The notes under the pieces: model-generated | What the model was told of the DNA's origin: nothing | Seen by the model: the letters and a program-made list of their open reading frames with translations, nothing else | Databases searched by the model: none | Part shown: piece after piece, positions 53,532-62,438 of the stretch | Position numbering within the stretch: the first letter of the stretch is position 1 | Layout of the letters: every line of letters begins with the position of its first letter | Position numbers and translations under genes: made by a program | Source of the DNA: Neptunicoccus cionae | GTDB taxonomy: Bacteria > Pseudomonadota > Alphaproteobacteria > Rhodobacterales > Rhodobacteraceae | Length of the DNA: 64,000 bases | Assembly: GCF_014643735.1 (NCBI RefSeq) | Contig: NZ_BMKA01000001.1 | Span: 310,001-374,000 of the forward strand | Direction: 5' to 3'

Positions 53532-55624
53532 ACATGCAGATACTGGATTATGAAATCGCCTTTACGCCGTTGATCCCGCAGCAGCTTTTGCTGATCCTTG
53601 CGCTGATTGCGCTGGCCTTCACAACGCTTGCCCTGTGGCGGCGGCTGCCGGGCTGGGCGCTGCGGGGGCTGGCGCTGTGCCTTGTGCTTGGGGCGCTGGC
53701 ACAACCGGTGATCCGGCAGGAGGACCGCGAGTATCTGAGCAACATCGTCTTTGTTGTCGTTGATAAAACCGAGAGCCAGTCCGTCGACATCCGCCCCGAA
53801 CAGATCGCCCAAGGGGTTGCGGCACTGCGGGCAGAAATCGGCACGCTTGAAGGGTTTGAGACGCGCTTGGTAGAGGTCGAAAATGATCCGGGCGTGGCGG
53901 ATGACGGCTCGATGATGCTGGGTGCACTGGCCAAAGCGGCGTCCGAGGTAGCAACGAACCGGATTGCCGGTGCGCTTCTGGTAACGGACGGGCAGATCCA
54001 TGATGCCCCCGCGCTCGACAGTTTTCCTGCCCCTGTCCATGTGTTGCTGACAGGGCAGAAAACCGATTGGGACCGGCGGTTGGTGATCACCAACGCGCCT
54101 GCGTTTGCGATTGTCGGGGAACCTGTGACCTTGCAATTGCGCGTGGAAGATCAGGGCGCGGTGCCGGCCGCTGTGCAAGGTATGGCGCATCTGTCGATTT
54201 CCGTGGACGGTGGTCCGGCGCAGGAATTTGATGTTGAAACGGGACGCCAGTTCGAACTGCCCCTGACCTTGCCTCACGGCGGGGCCAATGTGTTGCAATT
54301 TACTGTGCGCACCGAAGCCGGAGAGTTAACCGACCGGAACAATGCCGCAGTTTTGTCGATCAACGGGGTGCGGGACCGGCTGCGCGTGTTGCTGGTGTCC
54401 GGTGAACCCCACGCGGGGGAGCGGACATGGCGCAACCTGCTGAAATCCGACAGCGCGGTGGATCTGGTGCATTTCACCATCCTGCGCAGCCCCGACAAAC
54501 AGGACGGTGTGCCAGTGCGCGAACTGTCCCTGATTGCCTTTCCAACCCGCGAGTTGTTCCTTGAAAAGATTGACGAGTTCGACCTGATCATCTTTGACCG
54601 CTACCGCCGCCGTGGCATTCTGCCCAACCGTTACATGCAGAATGTGGCCGATTACGTGCGCCGTGGGGGTGCGGTTCTGGTGGCATCGGGTCCGGCCTTT
54701 GGGGGCACGGAAAGTATCGCGCGGACGCCGTTGAACAGCATCCTGCCCGCCGCGCCCACTGCGCGCGTGATAGAAAAAGGATTTGTGCCGCGGATTTCAG
54801 ACCTTGGCCAGCGCCATCCCGTGACAGAATCGCTCGATGATTTCGCACCTCGTCCGGTGGCCGAGGATGGAACGCCCGGCTGGGGGCGCTGGTTGCGTCT
54901 GATCGAAACGGTCGCACCGGAAGGGCAAACCGTCATGACCGGTGCGGATGATAAGCCCCTGCTGGTGCTGGATCGCGTGGACGAGGGGCGCATCGCCATG
55001 TTGATGTCGGATCATGCGTGGCTGTGGTCTCGTGGTTTTGAAGGGGGCGGACCGCAACTGGAATTGCTGCGCCGTCTCGCCCATTGGACAATGAAAGAAC
55101 CCGAGCTGGAGGAGGAGCGTCTGTCCGGCACTGTCGAGGGCGACGCGATCACCGTGACACGGCGGTCTTTGACGCAAGAACAGGCGGACATTACGGTCAC
55201 TGGGCCGGATGGCAGCGCGCGACCCTTGGAGACGAGCGAAGTGTCACCGGGGCGTTGGGTCGGGCGGTTTAAAGGGGAAGAAAACGGGCTCTACCGGCTG
55301 AGTGACGGGGATATGGAGGCCGTAGTGGCCATCGGCCCGACTGCACCTCGAGAGTTCGAGCAAACCATGGCGGACCTGTCCCGATTGCAACCGGTTATGG
55401 CCGCAACGGGAGGTGGTTCATTGCGGTTGGAAGATTACGCAACGCCCCAATTGCGGCAGGTGCGCGAAGGGCGAACCGCTGCAGGACGCGGCTGGCTTGG
55501 GGTCACACCGCGCAATGCCTATATCGCCACGGACATCCGCCAAACTCCGGCGTTGCCCGCGTGGCTGTTGCTGGTTCTTGTGGCCGGTGTGATGGTGGCT
55601 GCGTGGCGCTGGGAAGGGCGCTAG
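53528..55624 (+). CDS. Membrane protein with glutamine-amidotransferase-like middle domain
   Basis: The 698-residue protein has two N-terminal membrane segments (QQLLLILALIALAFTTLALW; LRGLALCLVLGALAQPV), a vWA-like segment VVVDKTESQSVDI near residue 77, and a class I amidotransferase-like fold (about 285-530: VLLVSGEPHAGERTWRNLL; VRRGGAVLVASGPAFGG). A C-terminal membrane segment follows (PAWLLLVLVAGVMVAAWRW). I saw no catalytic Cys-His-Glu triad, so it is probably not an active glutaminase. It is last in the MoxR operon, with an ATGA overlap to the previous gene. Confidence 0.82.
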   Translation: MNMQILDYEIAFTPLIPQQLLLILALIALAFTTLALWRRLPGWALRGLALCLVLGALAQPVIRQEDREYLSNIVFVVVDKTESQSVDIRPEQIAQGVAALRAEIGTLEGFETRLVEVENDPGVADDGSMMLGALAKAASEVATNRIAGALLVTDGQIHDAPALDSFPAPVHVLLTGQKTDWDRRLVITNAPAFAIVGEPVTLQLRVEDQGAVPAAVQGMAHLSISVDGGPAQEFDVETGRQFELPLTLPHGGANVLQFTVRTEAGELTDRNNAAVLSINGVRDRLRVLLVSGEPHAGERTWRNLLKSDSAVDLVHFTILRSPDKQDGVPVRELSLIAFPTRELFLEKIDEFDLIIFDRYRRRGILPNRYMQNVADYVRRGGAVLVASGPAFGGTESIARTPLNSILPAAPTARVIEKGFVPRISDLGQRHPVTESLDDFAPRPVAEDGTPGWGRWLRLIETVAPEGQTVMTGADDKPLLVLDRVDEGRIAMLMSDHAWLWSRGFEGGGPQLELLRRLAHWTMKEPELEEERLSGTVEGDAITVTRRSLTQEQADITVTGPDGSARPLETSEVSPGRWVGRFKGEENGLYRLSDGDMEAVVAIGPTAPREFEQTMADLSRLQPVMAATGGGSLRLEDYATPQLRQVREGRTAAGRGWLGVTPRNAYIATDIRQTPALPAWLLLVLVAGVMVAAWRWEGR

Positions 55625-55673
55625 GGCGCGTTAATCGAGTATTTTTGGAACATTGAAGCTGGTTTCGTTCGGT

Positions 55674-56372
55674 TCACGATGCGAGCGCTGCGCGGGAGCG
55701 GGAGTTGAATTCCCGTCGGTAGAGCACGACCGTGGTGGTTATCGCGGCGATGATCAGGGGGATCGGGCCGATGAGCCATGTGAGTGTAGCAATCGTGAAA
55801 TAGACGCTGCGCAAGCCGCGGTTGAAACTGCGGGCTGCGTGGTTTGAAATGTCGGCGGCTTTGCGCGCAGTTGGCGTGGCCTCTGGGTCATTGGGATCGT
55901 TTGGCACAGAGGCCATGACGATGGCGCAATAGCCGAACAGGCGCACAGACCAGACGAATTTCAGAAAGCCGTTGCCCAGAAATCCCATCAATACGAGGAT
56001 TTTGACCTCCCAAACGATTTTCGGAACCACCAGCGCGTCCGACAGGTCAGAGGCCAGAACGGTCAGTTGTTCCGCACCGCCCAATAGGGCAACACAGCCG
56101 CCAATGGCGATCATGCAGGAACTGGCGAAAAAGGTTGCGCCGTTGCGCATGATGCCAAGGATCGCGCTGTCAAAGATACGCGGTTGGCGGGTGATCATCT
56201 GTTCCATCCAGCGGATGCGATAGGATTCCATCAGCATGTGGGTAGAGAGTTTAGCGGCGCTGCGCCGTTCGATTACATGGGCGCAATAGAACCAGCAGAG
56301 CAGCAGGCTCAGCAGGGCGATCCCGTCGAGCAGGGTAAAATGGAGTAAAAGGTCAGGTAATCTTTCGCGCAT
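55674..56372 (-). CDS. DUF599 family membrane protein
   Basis: The 232-residue protein has four likely transmembrane helices (near residues 15-30, 75-105, 120-150 and 190-220) and the DUF599 segments QMITRQPRIFDSAILGIMRNGATFFASSCM and VWSVRLFGYCAIVMASVPND. The family is found across proteobacteria and some plants, function unknown. It converges with the MoxR operon and is divergent from glcD. Confidence 0.9.
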   Translation of the reverse strand: MRERLPDLLLHFTLLDGIALLSLLLCWFYCAHVIERRSAAKLSTHMLMESYRIRWMEQMITRQPRIFDSAILGIMRNGATFFASSCMIAIGGCVALLGGAEQLTVLASDLSDALVVPKIVWEVKILVLMGFLGNGFLKFVWSVRLFGYCAIVMASVPNDPNDPEATPTARKAADISNHAARSFNRGLRSVYFTIATLTWLIGPIPLIIAAITTTVVLYRREFNSRSRAALAS

Positions 56373-56444
56373 AGGCTGTCTCTAGCGCAGGATATGGTAC
56401 AGAGAAAGAGGTTTTGCAGCGGGTATTGCTTGCAATTTGATGAA

Positions 56445-56465
56445 TTGGTAATATTAAGTTACCAA
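56445..56465. promoter_or_regulatory. Palindromic operator upstream of glcDEF
   Basis: TTGGTAA and TTACCAA form a perfect 7-bp inverted repeat with a 7-base AT-rich centre, just before the glcD ribosome site (AAGGAG). The TTGGT half-site recalls operators of GntR/FadR-type regulators such as GlcC and PdhR. The repeat is seen; the regulator is inferred and not in the window. Confidence 0.6.
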
Positions 56466-56485
56466 AACCGCAAGGAGTGTTGATC

Positions 56486-57925
56486 ATGGAAATGCCTGTG
56501 CCTAAGGGATCGGTGCTAAACCGGAAGCAGGAACTTGTCGCGCGGTTGCAAGCTGTGCTGCCCGATGAAGCCGTGATCCACGAACCTCATGAGACGCGGG
56601 TTTATGAGTGTGACGCCCTGACCGCCTATAAATGCGCACCTCTCGCGGCGGTTTTGCCGTCTAGCACAGGTGAAGTGTCCGAAGTCCTGAAAATCTGCCA
56701 TGATATGGGTGTGCCTGTGGTGCCGCGCGGGGCGGGGACGTCCCTTGCGGGGGGGGCGCTGCCGACTGCGGATTGTGTGATCCTTGGCGTGGCAAAGATG
56801 AATGACGTGCTCGAAACCAACTACGCGGACCGGTACATTCGCGTGCAAACAGGGCGCACCAATCTGAGCGTTACCGGCGCGGTGGAGGAAGAAAATTTCT
56901 TCTATGCTCCCGATCCGTCAAGCCAGCTTGCCTGTGCCATTGCCGGAAATATCGCGATGAATTCCGGCGGGGCCCATTGTTTGAAATACGGGGTGACGAC
57001 CAATAATCTGCTGGGCGTTACGATGGTTCTGATGGATGGCACCGTGATCGAACTGGGCGGTGCGCATCTGGACGCGGGGGGGCTGGACCTGCTTGGGGTT
57101 GTGTGTGGGTCGGAAGGACAGCTAGGCGTCGTGACAGAGGCGACCCTGCGGATTTTACGCAAACCGGAAGGGGCGCGGCCCGTTCTGATCGGGTTTGACA
57201 GCAACGAGGTGGCTGGCGCCTGCGTGTCTGACATCATCAAGGCGGGCGTTCTGCCGGTGGCGATCGAGTTCATGGATCGCCCCTGCATAGAGGCAACGGA
57301 AGCTTTCGCCAAAGCCGGATACCCGATGTGCGAGGCGCTTTTGATTGTCGAGGTCGAAGGCTCCGACGCGGAAATCGACATGCAGCTTGGTGTGATCAGC
57401 GGCATTGCGCGACAGCACAATCCGGTGGAACTGCGCGAGAGTACGTCTGCCGAGGAAAGTGCCGCGATCTGGCTGGGCCGAAAATCCGCATTCGGTGCGA
57501 TGGGGCAGATCAACGATTACATGTGTCTCGACGGTACGATCCCAGTGTCGAGCCTGCCCTATGTGTTGCGCCGGATTTCCGAACTGTCAAAGGAGTACGG
57601 GCTGGGCGTTGGCAATGTGTTTCATGCTGGCGATGGCAATATGCACCCGTTGATCCTGTTTGATGCCAATAAGTCGGGCGATCTGGAGCTGTGCGAGCAG
57701 ATGGGCGCGGATATCCTGAAGCTTTGCGTGGAGGTGGGCGGCTGTCTGACGGGCGAACACGGTGTCGGGGTGGAAAAACGCGACCTGATGCAGACCCAGT
57801 TCGACGCGGTGGATCTTGAGGCGCAGCTGCGGGTGAAGGATGTGTTTGATCCGGACTGGTTGCTGAACCCCTCCAAGGTATTCCCGCTTTCCGTCACACA
57901 AAGCCGCCGCGAGGATGCTGCCTGA
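56486..57925 (+). CDS. glcD: Glycolate oxidase subunit GlcD
   Basis: GlcD is the catalytic FAD subunit of glycolate oxidase, which turns glycolate into glyoxylate. The 479 residues show the FAD/PCMH region (VVPRGAGTSLAGGALPT near residue 80; AGNIAMNSGGAHCLKYGVTTNNLLG near 157) and the FAD-oxidase C-terminal domain with NVFHAGDGNMHPLILFD near 380 and GCLTGEHGVGVEKRDLM near 425. The ATG at 56486 is placed eight bases after AAGGAG. First of the glcDEF operon; glycolate is a common algal exudate, fitting a marine heterotroph. Confidence 0.95.
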   Translation: MEMPVPKGSVLNRKQELVARLQAVLPDEAVIHEPHETRVYECDALTAYKCAPLAAVLPSSTGEVSEVLKICHDMGVPVVPRGAGTSLAGGALPTADCVILGVAKMNDVLETNYADRYIRVQTGRTNLSVTGAVEEENFFYAPDPSSQLACAIAGNIAMNSGGAHCLKYGVTTNNLLGVTMVLMDGTVIELGGAHLDAGGLDLLGVVCGSEGQLGVVTEATLRILRKPEGARPVLIGFDSNEVAGACVSDIIKAGVLPVAIEFMDRPCIEATEAFAKAGYPMCEALLIVEVEGSDAEIDMQLGVISGIARQHNPVELRESTSAEESAAIWLGRKSAFGAMGQINDYMCLDGTIPVSSLPYVLRRISELSKEYGLGVGNVFHAGDGNMHPLILFDANKSGDLELCEQMGADILKLCVEVGGCLTGEHGVGVEKRDLMQTQFDAVDLEAQLRVKDVFDPDWLLNPSKVFPLSVTQSRREDAA

Positions 57926-57961
57926 ATGGCAGTGCGACAGGGCACAGTAGAAAGACATCAG

Positions 57962-59050
57962 ATGATACGGCCAGAGAACGAAGCAGAATTGAGCGCGGCT
58001 ATTGCGGGGGCAAACGGCCCGTTGCGCATCATTGGCGGGGGGACGCGGACCGTCGGGCGTGCGCAGGGCGAGGTTCTGTCCACCGCCGGATTGTCCGGCA
58101 TATCGCTTTACGAGCCGGGCGCTTTGACGATTGTGGCAGGGGCCGGAACCCCACTGGCAGAGATCGAAGCGGCGCTTGCAGCGGAAAACCAGCGGCTGCC
58201 GTTTGAACCTCCGGTGATGGGGGCGCTGACGGGGGCGGCAGGGGAATCGACCATAGGCGGTGTGGTTGCTGCAAATGCCTCGGGGCCGCGCCGGATACAG
58301 GCGGGTGCCTGTCGGGACAGCCTGATCGGTGTGCGTTTCGTGGACGGGCGCGGCGATATCATTAAGAACGGTGGCCGTGTGATGAAGAACGTTACCGGCT
58401 ATGATCTGGTGAAACTGTTGGCCGGATCGCACGGCTCCCTTGGGGTGATCAGCGAGGTTGCGTTTAAGGTGCTTCCCGGCGTCGAGGCTGTAACAACTGT
58501 CGTGCTTCACGGGCTGGATGATCAAACGGCTGTCGCCGCCATGTCAGCAGCATTGTGTTCCCCTTACGAAGTGTCCGGCGCTGCCCACGATCCGCATCAC
58601 CAAAAGACAATGCTGCGGTTGGAAGGTTTTGCGGAATCTGTGGCCTATCGGTCTGACAAGCTGTGTGAAACGCTCGCGCGGTTTGGCGATGCTGCCGTGG
58701 ATGATGCTGTGGATTGGGCGGTGGTCCGTGACGCGGATATGTTTGACGGTGGCACTGGCGATTTGTGGCGTATTTCGGTGAAGCCGTCGGACGGTCCGCG
58801 CGTAGGTGCTGCCATAGGCGCAGGGCGTCGGCTTTATGATTGGGGCGGCGGGTTAATATGGGCTGAAGTGCCCGCAGGTTTTGATCTGCGCGAGGCTATT
58901 AACGGCATCGGGGGGCATGCAACGCTTGTGCGGGGGCAGGGGTGTGGTCCTGTGTTCCACCCCGAACCAGCGCCGGTTGCTGCGCTTTCCAAAAGCGTGC
59001 GGGCGCAGTTTGATCCGCGCGGAATATTAAATGCGGGGATTATGGACTGA
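57962..59050 (+). CDS. glcE: Glycolate oxidase subunit GlcE
   Basis: GlcE is the second, shorter FAD-binding subunit, here 362 residues, containing ANGPLRIIGGGTRT, STIGGVVAANASGPRRIQAG and GGRVMKNVTGYDLVKLLAGSHGSLGVI. The ATG at 57962 begins the conserved MIRPENEAELSAAI; an ATG at 57926 directly after the glcD stop would add twelve unconserved residues and remains possible. It shares one base with glcF (TGATG). Confidence 0.93.
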   Translation: MIRPENEAELSAAIAGANGPLRIIGGGTRTVGRAQGEVLSTAGLSGISLYEPGALTIVAGAGTPLAEIEAALAAENQRLPFEPPVMGALTGAAGESTIGGVVAANASGPRRIQAGACRDSLIGVRFVDGRGDIIKNGGRVMKNVTGYDLVKLLAGSHGSLGVISEVAFKVLPGVEAVTTVVLHGLDDQTAVAAMSAALCSPYEVSGAAHDPHHQKTMLRLEGFAESVAYRSDKLCETLARFGDAAVDDAVDWAVVRDADMFDGGTGDLWRISVKPSDGPRVGAAIGAGRRLYDWGGGLIWAEVPAGFDLREAINGIGGHATLVRGQGCGPVFHPEPAPVAALSKSVRAQFDPRGILNAGIMD

Positions 59051-60345
59051 TGCAAACCACCTTCACACCGGAGCAACTGGCCGATCTTTCCACCGCGCGC
59101 AGTAACGAAATTTTAAGAGCATGTGTGCATTGTGGATTTTGCACGGCGACCTGTCCGACGTATCAGGTGCTCGGGGATGAACTCGACAGTCCGCGTGGGC
59201 GGATATACCTGATCAAGGACATGCTGGAGGCTGGCCGCCCTGCGGATGAAAAGACGGTCAAACATATCGACAGATGCCTGTCCTGTCTGGCTTGTATGAC
59301 GACCTGCCCAAGCGGGGTGCATTACATGCATCTGGTGGATCACGCGCGGGCGCACATTGAAGAGACTTACAAGCGGCCATTGATGGACAGGCTGTTGCGT
59401 TGGACGCTGGCGCGGATTCTGCCTTATCCGGGGCGGTTTCGGGTGGCATTGCTCGGGGCTAAAATCGGGCGGCCCTTTGCGCGGTTCATGCCTGATCCGC
59501 GTTTGCGAGCGATGTTGGAGATGGCGCCGAAGCACATTCCGCCGGTTAGCCGGAATGACGATGCGCAGGTCTTTCCAGCCATCGGCGCACGCAAGATGCG
59601 GGTGGCTCTTATGACGGGCTGTGCGCAAAAGGCGCTGAACACGGATATCAATGACGCAACCATCCGGCTGTTGCGGCGATTGGGGTGTGACGTGGTGATT
59701 GCCAAAGGGCAGGGGTGCTGCGGGGCATTGGTGCACCACATGGGCAAGGTTGATGAAAGCCACTCGGCGGCGGCAAAGAATATTAAGGTCTGGGCGGGGG
59801 AACTGGATCGCGACGGGCTTGATGCTGTCGTAATCAATACTTCGGGGTGTGGCACCACCGTGAAGGACTACGGCCACATGTTCAGCAATGACCCGCTGGC
59901 AGAAGATGCGGCACGGATCAGCGCGCTGGCAATGGATGTGTCGGAGGTGTTGATGAAGCTGGAGATGCCAGAAACACACGAAGAAGCTGCGAAAGGGATG
60001 CGCGTCGCCTACCACGCTGCGTGTAGTTTGCAGCACGGACAGCAGATTAAAACCCATCCGAAAACCCTGCTGAAAAGGGCAGGATTTGAGGTAGTCGAAC
60101 CTGCGGACAGCCATCTATGCTGTGGCTCGGCAGGCACTTATAATCTGATGCAGCCAGAAATCTCTGGCCAGCTAAAAGAGCGCAAGGTCAAAACGCTAGA
60201 AGCCAAGGCGCCGGATGTGATTTCCGCAGGGAATATCGGCTGCATGATGCAAATTGGCAGTGCTACCGGTGTGCCGGTTGTTCACACGGTAGAGCTGCTG
60301 GACTGGGCATCAGGGGGGCCGAAACCGGCTGCGCTGGGCGCGTGA
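59050..60345 (+). CDS. glcF: Glycolate oxidase iron-sulfur subunit GlcF
   Basis: GlcF passes electrons from GlcDE to the membrane quinone pool. The 431 residues have two 4Fe-4S sites, CVHCGFCTATCP (about 23-34) and CLSCLACMTTCP (about 75-86). Two CCG domains with GCCGALVHHMG near 223 and LCCGSAGTYNLMQP near 357 follow. It completes the glcDEF set. A stem-loop follows directly after its stop codon. Confidence 0.95.
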   Translation: MQTTFTPEQLADLSTARSNEILRACVHCGFCTATCPTYQVLGDELDSPRGRIYLIKDMLEAGRPADEKTVKHIDRCLSCLACMTTCPSGVHYMHLVDHARAHIEETYKRPLMDRLLRWTLARILPYPGRFRVALLGAKIGRPFARFMPDPRLRAMLEMAPKHIPPVSRNDDAQVFPAIGARKMRVALMTGCAQKALNTDINDATIRLLRRLGCDVVIAKGQGCCGALVHHMGKVDESHSAAAKNIKVWAGELDRDGLDAVVINTSGCGTTVKDYGHMFSNDPLAEDAARISALAMDVSEVLMKLEMPETHEEAAKGMRVAYHAACSLQHGQQIKTHPKTLLKRAGFEVVEPADSHLCCGSAGTYNLMQPEISGQLKERKVKTLEAKAPDVISAGNIGCMMQIGSATGVPVVHTVELLDWASGGPKPAALGA

Positions 60346-60346
60346 A

Positions 60347-60370
60347 ATCCCGCTGCCTGACAAGCGGGAT
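60347..60370 (+). terminator. Hairpin after glcF
   Basis: ATCCCGCT pairs exactly with AGCGGGAT around an eight-base loop, one base after the stop codon. No T-run follows, so it may stabilise the 3' end or need Rho. Confidence 0.5.
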
Positions 60371-60480
60371 CAACGGAACAGTCGATGTGCCCCAACCTTG
60401 ACACAATTTTTGGCGGTTCCCGACATGATTTAGACCAAGTGTTCGGGCAAAGTTGCAGGGTCGAACAACGGGTAGCTGTC

Positions 60481-61293
60481 ATGATCGCGCGTCTATTAAC
60501 CATAATCTCGGTAATTTTTGCCTCGGGTGCCACCGCGCAAAACGATGATCCCTTGCGCAAACTCATGACCGCCGACGAGGCGCGCGCCTGGCAATCGGTT
60601 GGTCGTGTGAACACCGCAAGCGGCGGATTTTGCACGGGTGCTTTGATCGCGCCCGATCTGGTCCTGACTGCGGCGCACTGCGTTTTTGATCCGCGCACTG
60701 GCGATGTGCTTGATGCTGGGCAGATCACGTTCGCGGCGGGGTGGCGGCAGGGTCGTGCTGCGGCCCACGGGGTCGGACGGCGCGTTGTTGTGCATCCGGC
60801 CTACGCCCATCAAGGGGCCGCAGAATTTAACAATGTCGGCCATGATATTTCCATCATAGAATTGCAGCACCCCATTCGGAACACCACCATTATGCCCTTC
60901 GACCGCGCCCCGCGCCCGACCATTGGGACCTCTGTAAAGGTGGTCTCTTACGGCCGTGACAGGGATGACTGGCCTTCGATCGAAGAGCCTTGCGAAATTC
61001 TCGGGAAAAGCCTCTCGGTACTGGTTCTGTCCTGCCTTGCCACCTTCGGGGCGTCCGGATCACCGATTTTTGTTATGGAAAACGGCTATCCGAAGATTGC
61101 TTCTGTGATCTCTGCTAAAGCGACATGGAACAACCGCGAAGTTGCGTTGGGCACCTCTCTTGGACGGCCTTTGGAAGAACTGATGGGGCAGCTGAGATCA
61201 GACAACGGTGTTTTCAAATCCAAGCGCCCCTCTACCAAATCCCTGAGCGAACAATTGGGTCGCTCTGATCAGACAAGTTTTTTGAAATACTGA
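60481..61293 (+). CDS. Secreted trypsin-like serine protease
   Basis: The 270-residue protein has a signal peptide (MIARLLTIISVIFASGATAQ) and a trypsin-fold catalytic triad: His in LVLTAAHCVFD near residue 60, Asp in NNVGHDISIIEL near 122, and Ser in TFGASGSPIFV near 190. The usual GDSGGP is GASGSP: the Asp that holds the activated N-terminus in trypsin is Ala, as in V8-type enzymes that need no zymogen cleavage. It likely works in the periplasm or outside. The ATG at 60481 begins the signal peptide; upstream extension is unsupported. Confidence 0.88.
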   Translation: MIARLLTIISVIFASGATAQNDDPLRKLMTADEARAWQSVGRVNTASGGFCTGALIAPDLVLTAAHCVFDPRTGDVLDAGQITFAAGWRQGRAAAHGVGRRVVVHPAYAHQGAAEFNNVGHDISIIELQHPIRNTTIMPFDRAPRPTIGTSVKVVSYGRDRDDWPSIEEPCEILGKSLSVLVLSCLATFGASGSPIFVMENGYPKIASVISAKATWNNREVALGTSLGRPLEELMGQLRSDNGVFKSKRPSTKSLSEQLGRSDQTSFLKY

Positions 61294-61294
61294 T

Positions 61295-61323
61295 CTTGAA
61301 AGGGTGAAATCCGCCTCCTAGAT
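61295..61323 (+). promoter_or_regulatory. Heat-shock (RpoH-type) promoter of the Hsp20 gene
   Basis: CTTGAA (61295-61300) matches the sigma-32 -35 element. CCTAGAT (61317-61323) after a 16-base spacer fits the alphaproteobacterial -10 (CYTATNT) at all but one position. Transcription would start about 100 bases before the hsp20 ATG. Fits expected heat regulation of small Hsp genes. Confidence 0.5.
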
Positions 61324-61427
61324 TGTGTGTTACCGGATGCCCATAACGGGGTCCGGTGTCAGAAAACGGCCTGTCCATAACGGAAGGCCATACCTGAAGT
61401 ATCGCTTCTCAAGGAGGATGTTTCCCT

Positions 61428-61916
61428 ATGCGAACTTATGATTTTGCACCCCTGTACCGTTCCACCGTCGGCTTTGACCGTTTGGCGTCCATGCTGGACC
61501 GTGCCATGACTGTTGATGTCAACACAAACGGCTACCCCCCCTATAACATTGAAAAAACCGACGAAAACGCTTACAAAATTTCTGTAGCTGTTGCCGGATT
61601 CACGGATGACGAACTTTCCATCGAAATGCGCGATGGTCAGTTGGTGATCTCTGCTAAAAAAGCGGACGCCGAGGGTGAAACCACTGATGTGACCTACCTG
61701 CATCGCGGTATTGCGTCCCGTGCTTTTGAAAAGCGGTTCCATCTTGCCGATCACGTCCGTGCCACTGGCGCGAAGACGCAAAACGGTATCCTGCATGTGG
61801 ATCTGGTGCGCGAAGTGCCTGAGGCGTTGAAGCCGCGGCGCATTGAAATCGCCGGTCCAGGCAAGGCTATTGAAGCCAAAGCCGACAAGAAGGTGACCAA
61901 AAAAGAAACCGCTTAA
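61428..61916 (+). CDS. Hsp20 family small heat shock protein
   Basis: The 162-residue protein is an ATP-independent holdase. The alpha-crystallin domain covers about residues 35-135 (YPPYNIEKTDENAYKISVAVAGF, and the beta-strand ISAKK region, then NGILHVDLVREVPE). The N-terminus MRTYDFAPLYRSTVGFDRL matches the IbpA-like class. A strong AAGGAGG ribosome site stands ten bases before the ATG. The C-terminus is lysine-rich and lacks a clear I-X-I motif beyond RRIEIAG. A predicted heat-shock promoter lies upstream. Confidence 0.94.
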   Translation: MRTYDFAPLYRSTVGFDRLASMLDRAMTVDVNTNGYPPYNIEKTDENAYKISVAVAGFTDDELSIEMRDGQLVISAKKADAEGETTDVTYLHRGIASRAFEKRFHLADHVRATGAKTQNGILHVDLVREVPEALKPRRIEIAGPGKAIEAKADKKVTKKETA

Positions 61917-62046
61917 GCGAACCTCCGGCGCTCCGTTTCCTCCCCCCTTGGGGCGCCGGATCCACGCCTGTCTCCTTAAAAGACTGGCTGCGCCGTCGTG
62001 TTGCTGAACTGTCCCTTCCAAAGCTGCGCGACCTGTTAAGACAGAG

Positions 62047-62080
62047 CCCCCGTTGTGACACACAGCGGGGGTTGGCTTTT
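62047..62080 (+). terminator. Rho-independent terminator of hsp20
   Basis: CCCCCGTTGTG pairs with CACAGCGGGGG (one T-G pair) around ACA, followed by TTGGCTTTT. It is about 130 bases after the stop, past a weaker GC-rich hairpin at 61924-61960. Confidence 0.7.
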
Positions 62081-62438
62081 GTGGGGGCAGGGCGTCGGCC
62101 TTGTTCTGATGGCTGCTGTTTCATTCGAAATCCGCTGGCGGATTGGTTCGGGTCCACACTTCGGCGTCTTCTACCGAGCTAACGCAAATCTTTGGTATTG
62201 TCCTAAGGCAACCGATCAAGGCGGGCTTGGAGCTAGGTTGCCAGTTTCCCGACAGGTGGTGCGCTTTGCGCGGCAGGTGCTTGATCCGAAGGGCCCAGAC
62301 CTGAATTTCTTTACTTGTAGATCACATGCTGCAACTATCGTTCTAGACCAGCTCACCCGTGTGAGACTTCAAGGGCCATCTGCGTGGCCACCAAGTAATT
62401 TACAATAAATTCTAATTTTAAGTAAGGGAACGGCGGCT
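62081..62438. other. Gene-poor stretch before the right-edge gene
   Basis: About 360 bases with no recognised gene. A 117-codon open frame (62055-62408, GTG start) lacks a ribosome site, begins inside the terminator and has no family features. The last 50 bases are AT-rich (TACAATAAATTCTAATTTTAAG) and probably hold the promoter of the following gene. No tRNA or attachment site was seen. Confidence 0.55.

Noticed and set aside
61380-61428. ROSE-type RNA thermometer before hsp20
   Set aside because: CTTC could pair weakly with GAGG of the ribosome site, but the conserved ROSE core was not found.
62130-62180. tRNA-like T-arm (GGTTCGGGTCC)
   Set aside because: No matching acceptor, D-arm or anticodon arm; the loop lacks the conserved A.
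62055-62408. A 117-codon open frame after hsp20
   Set aside because: It begins within the terminator stem, has no ribosome site, and shows no recognisable domain.
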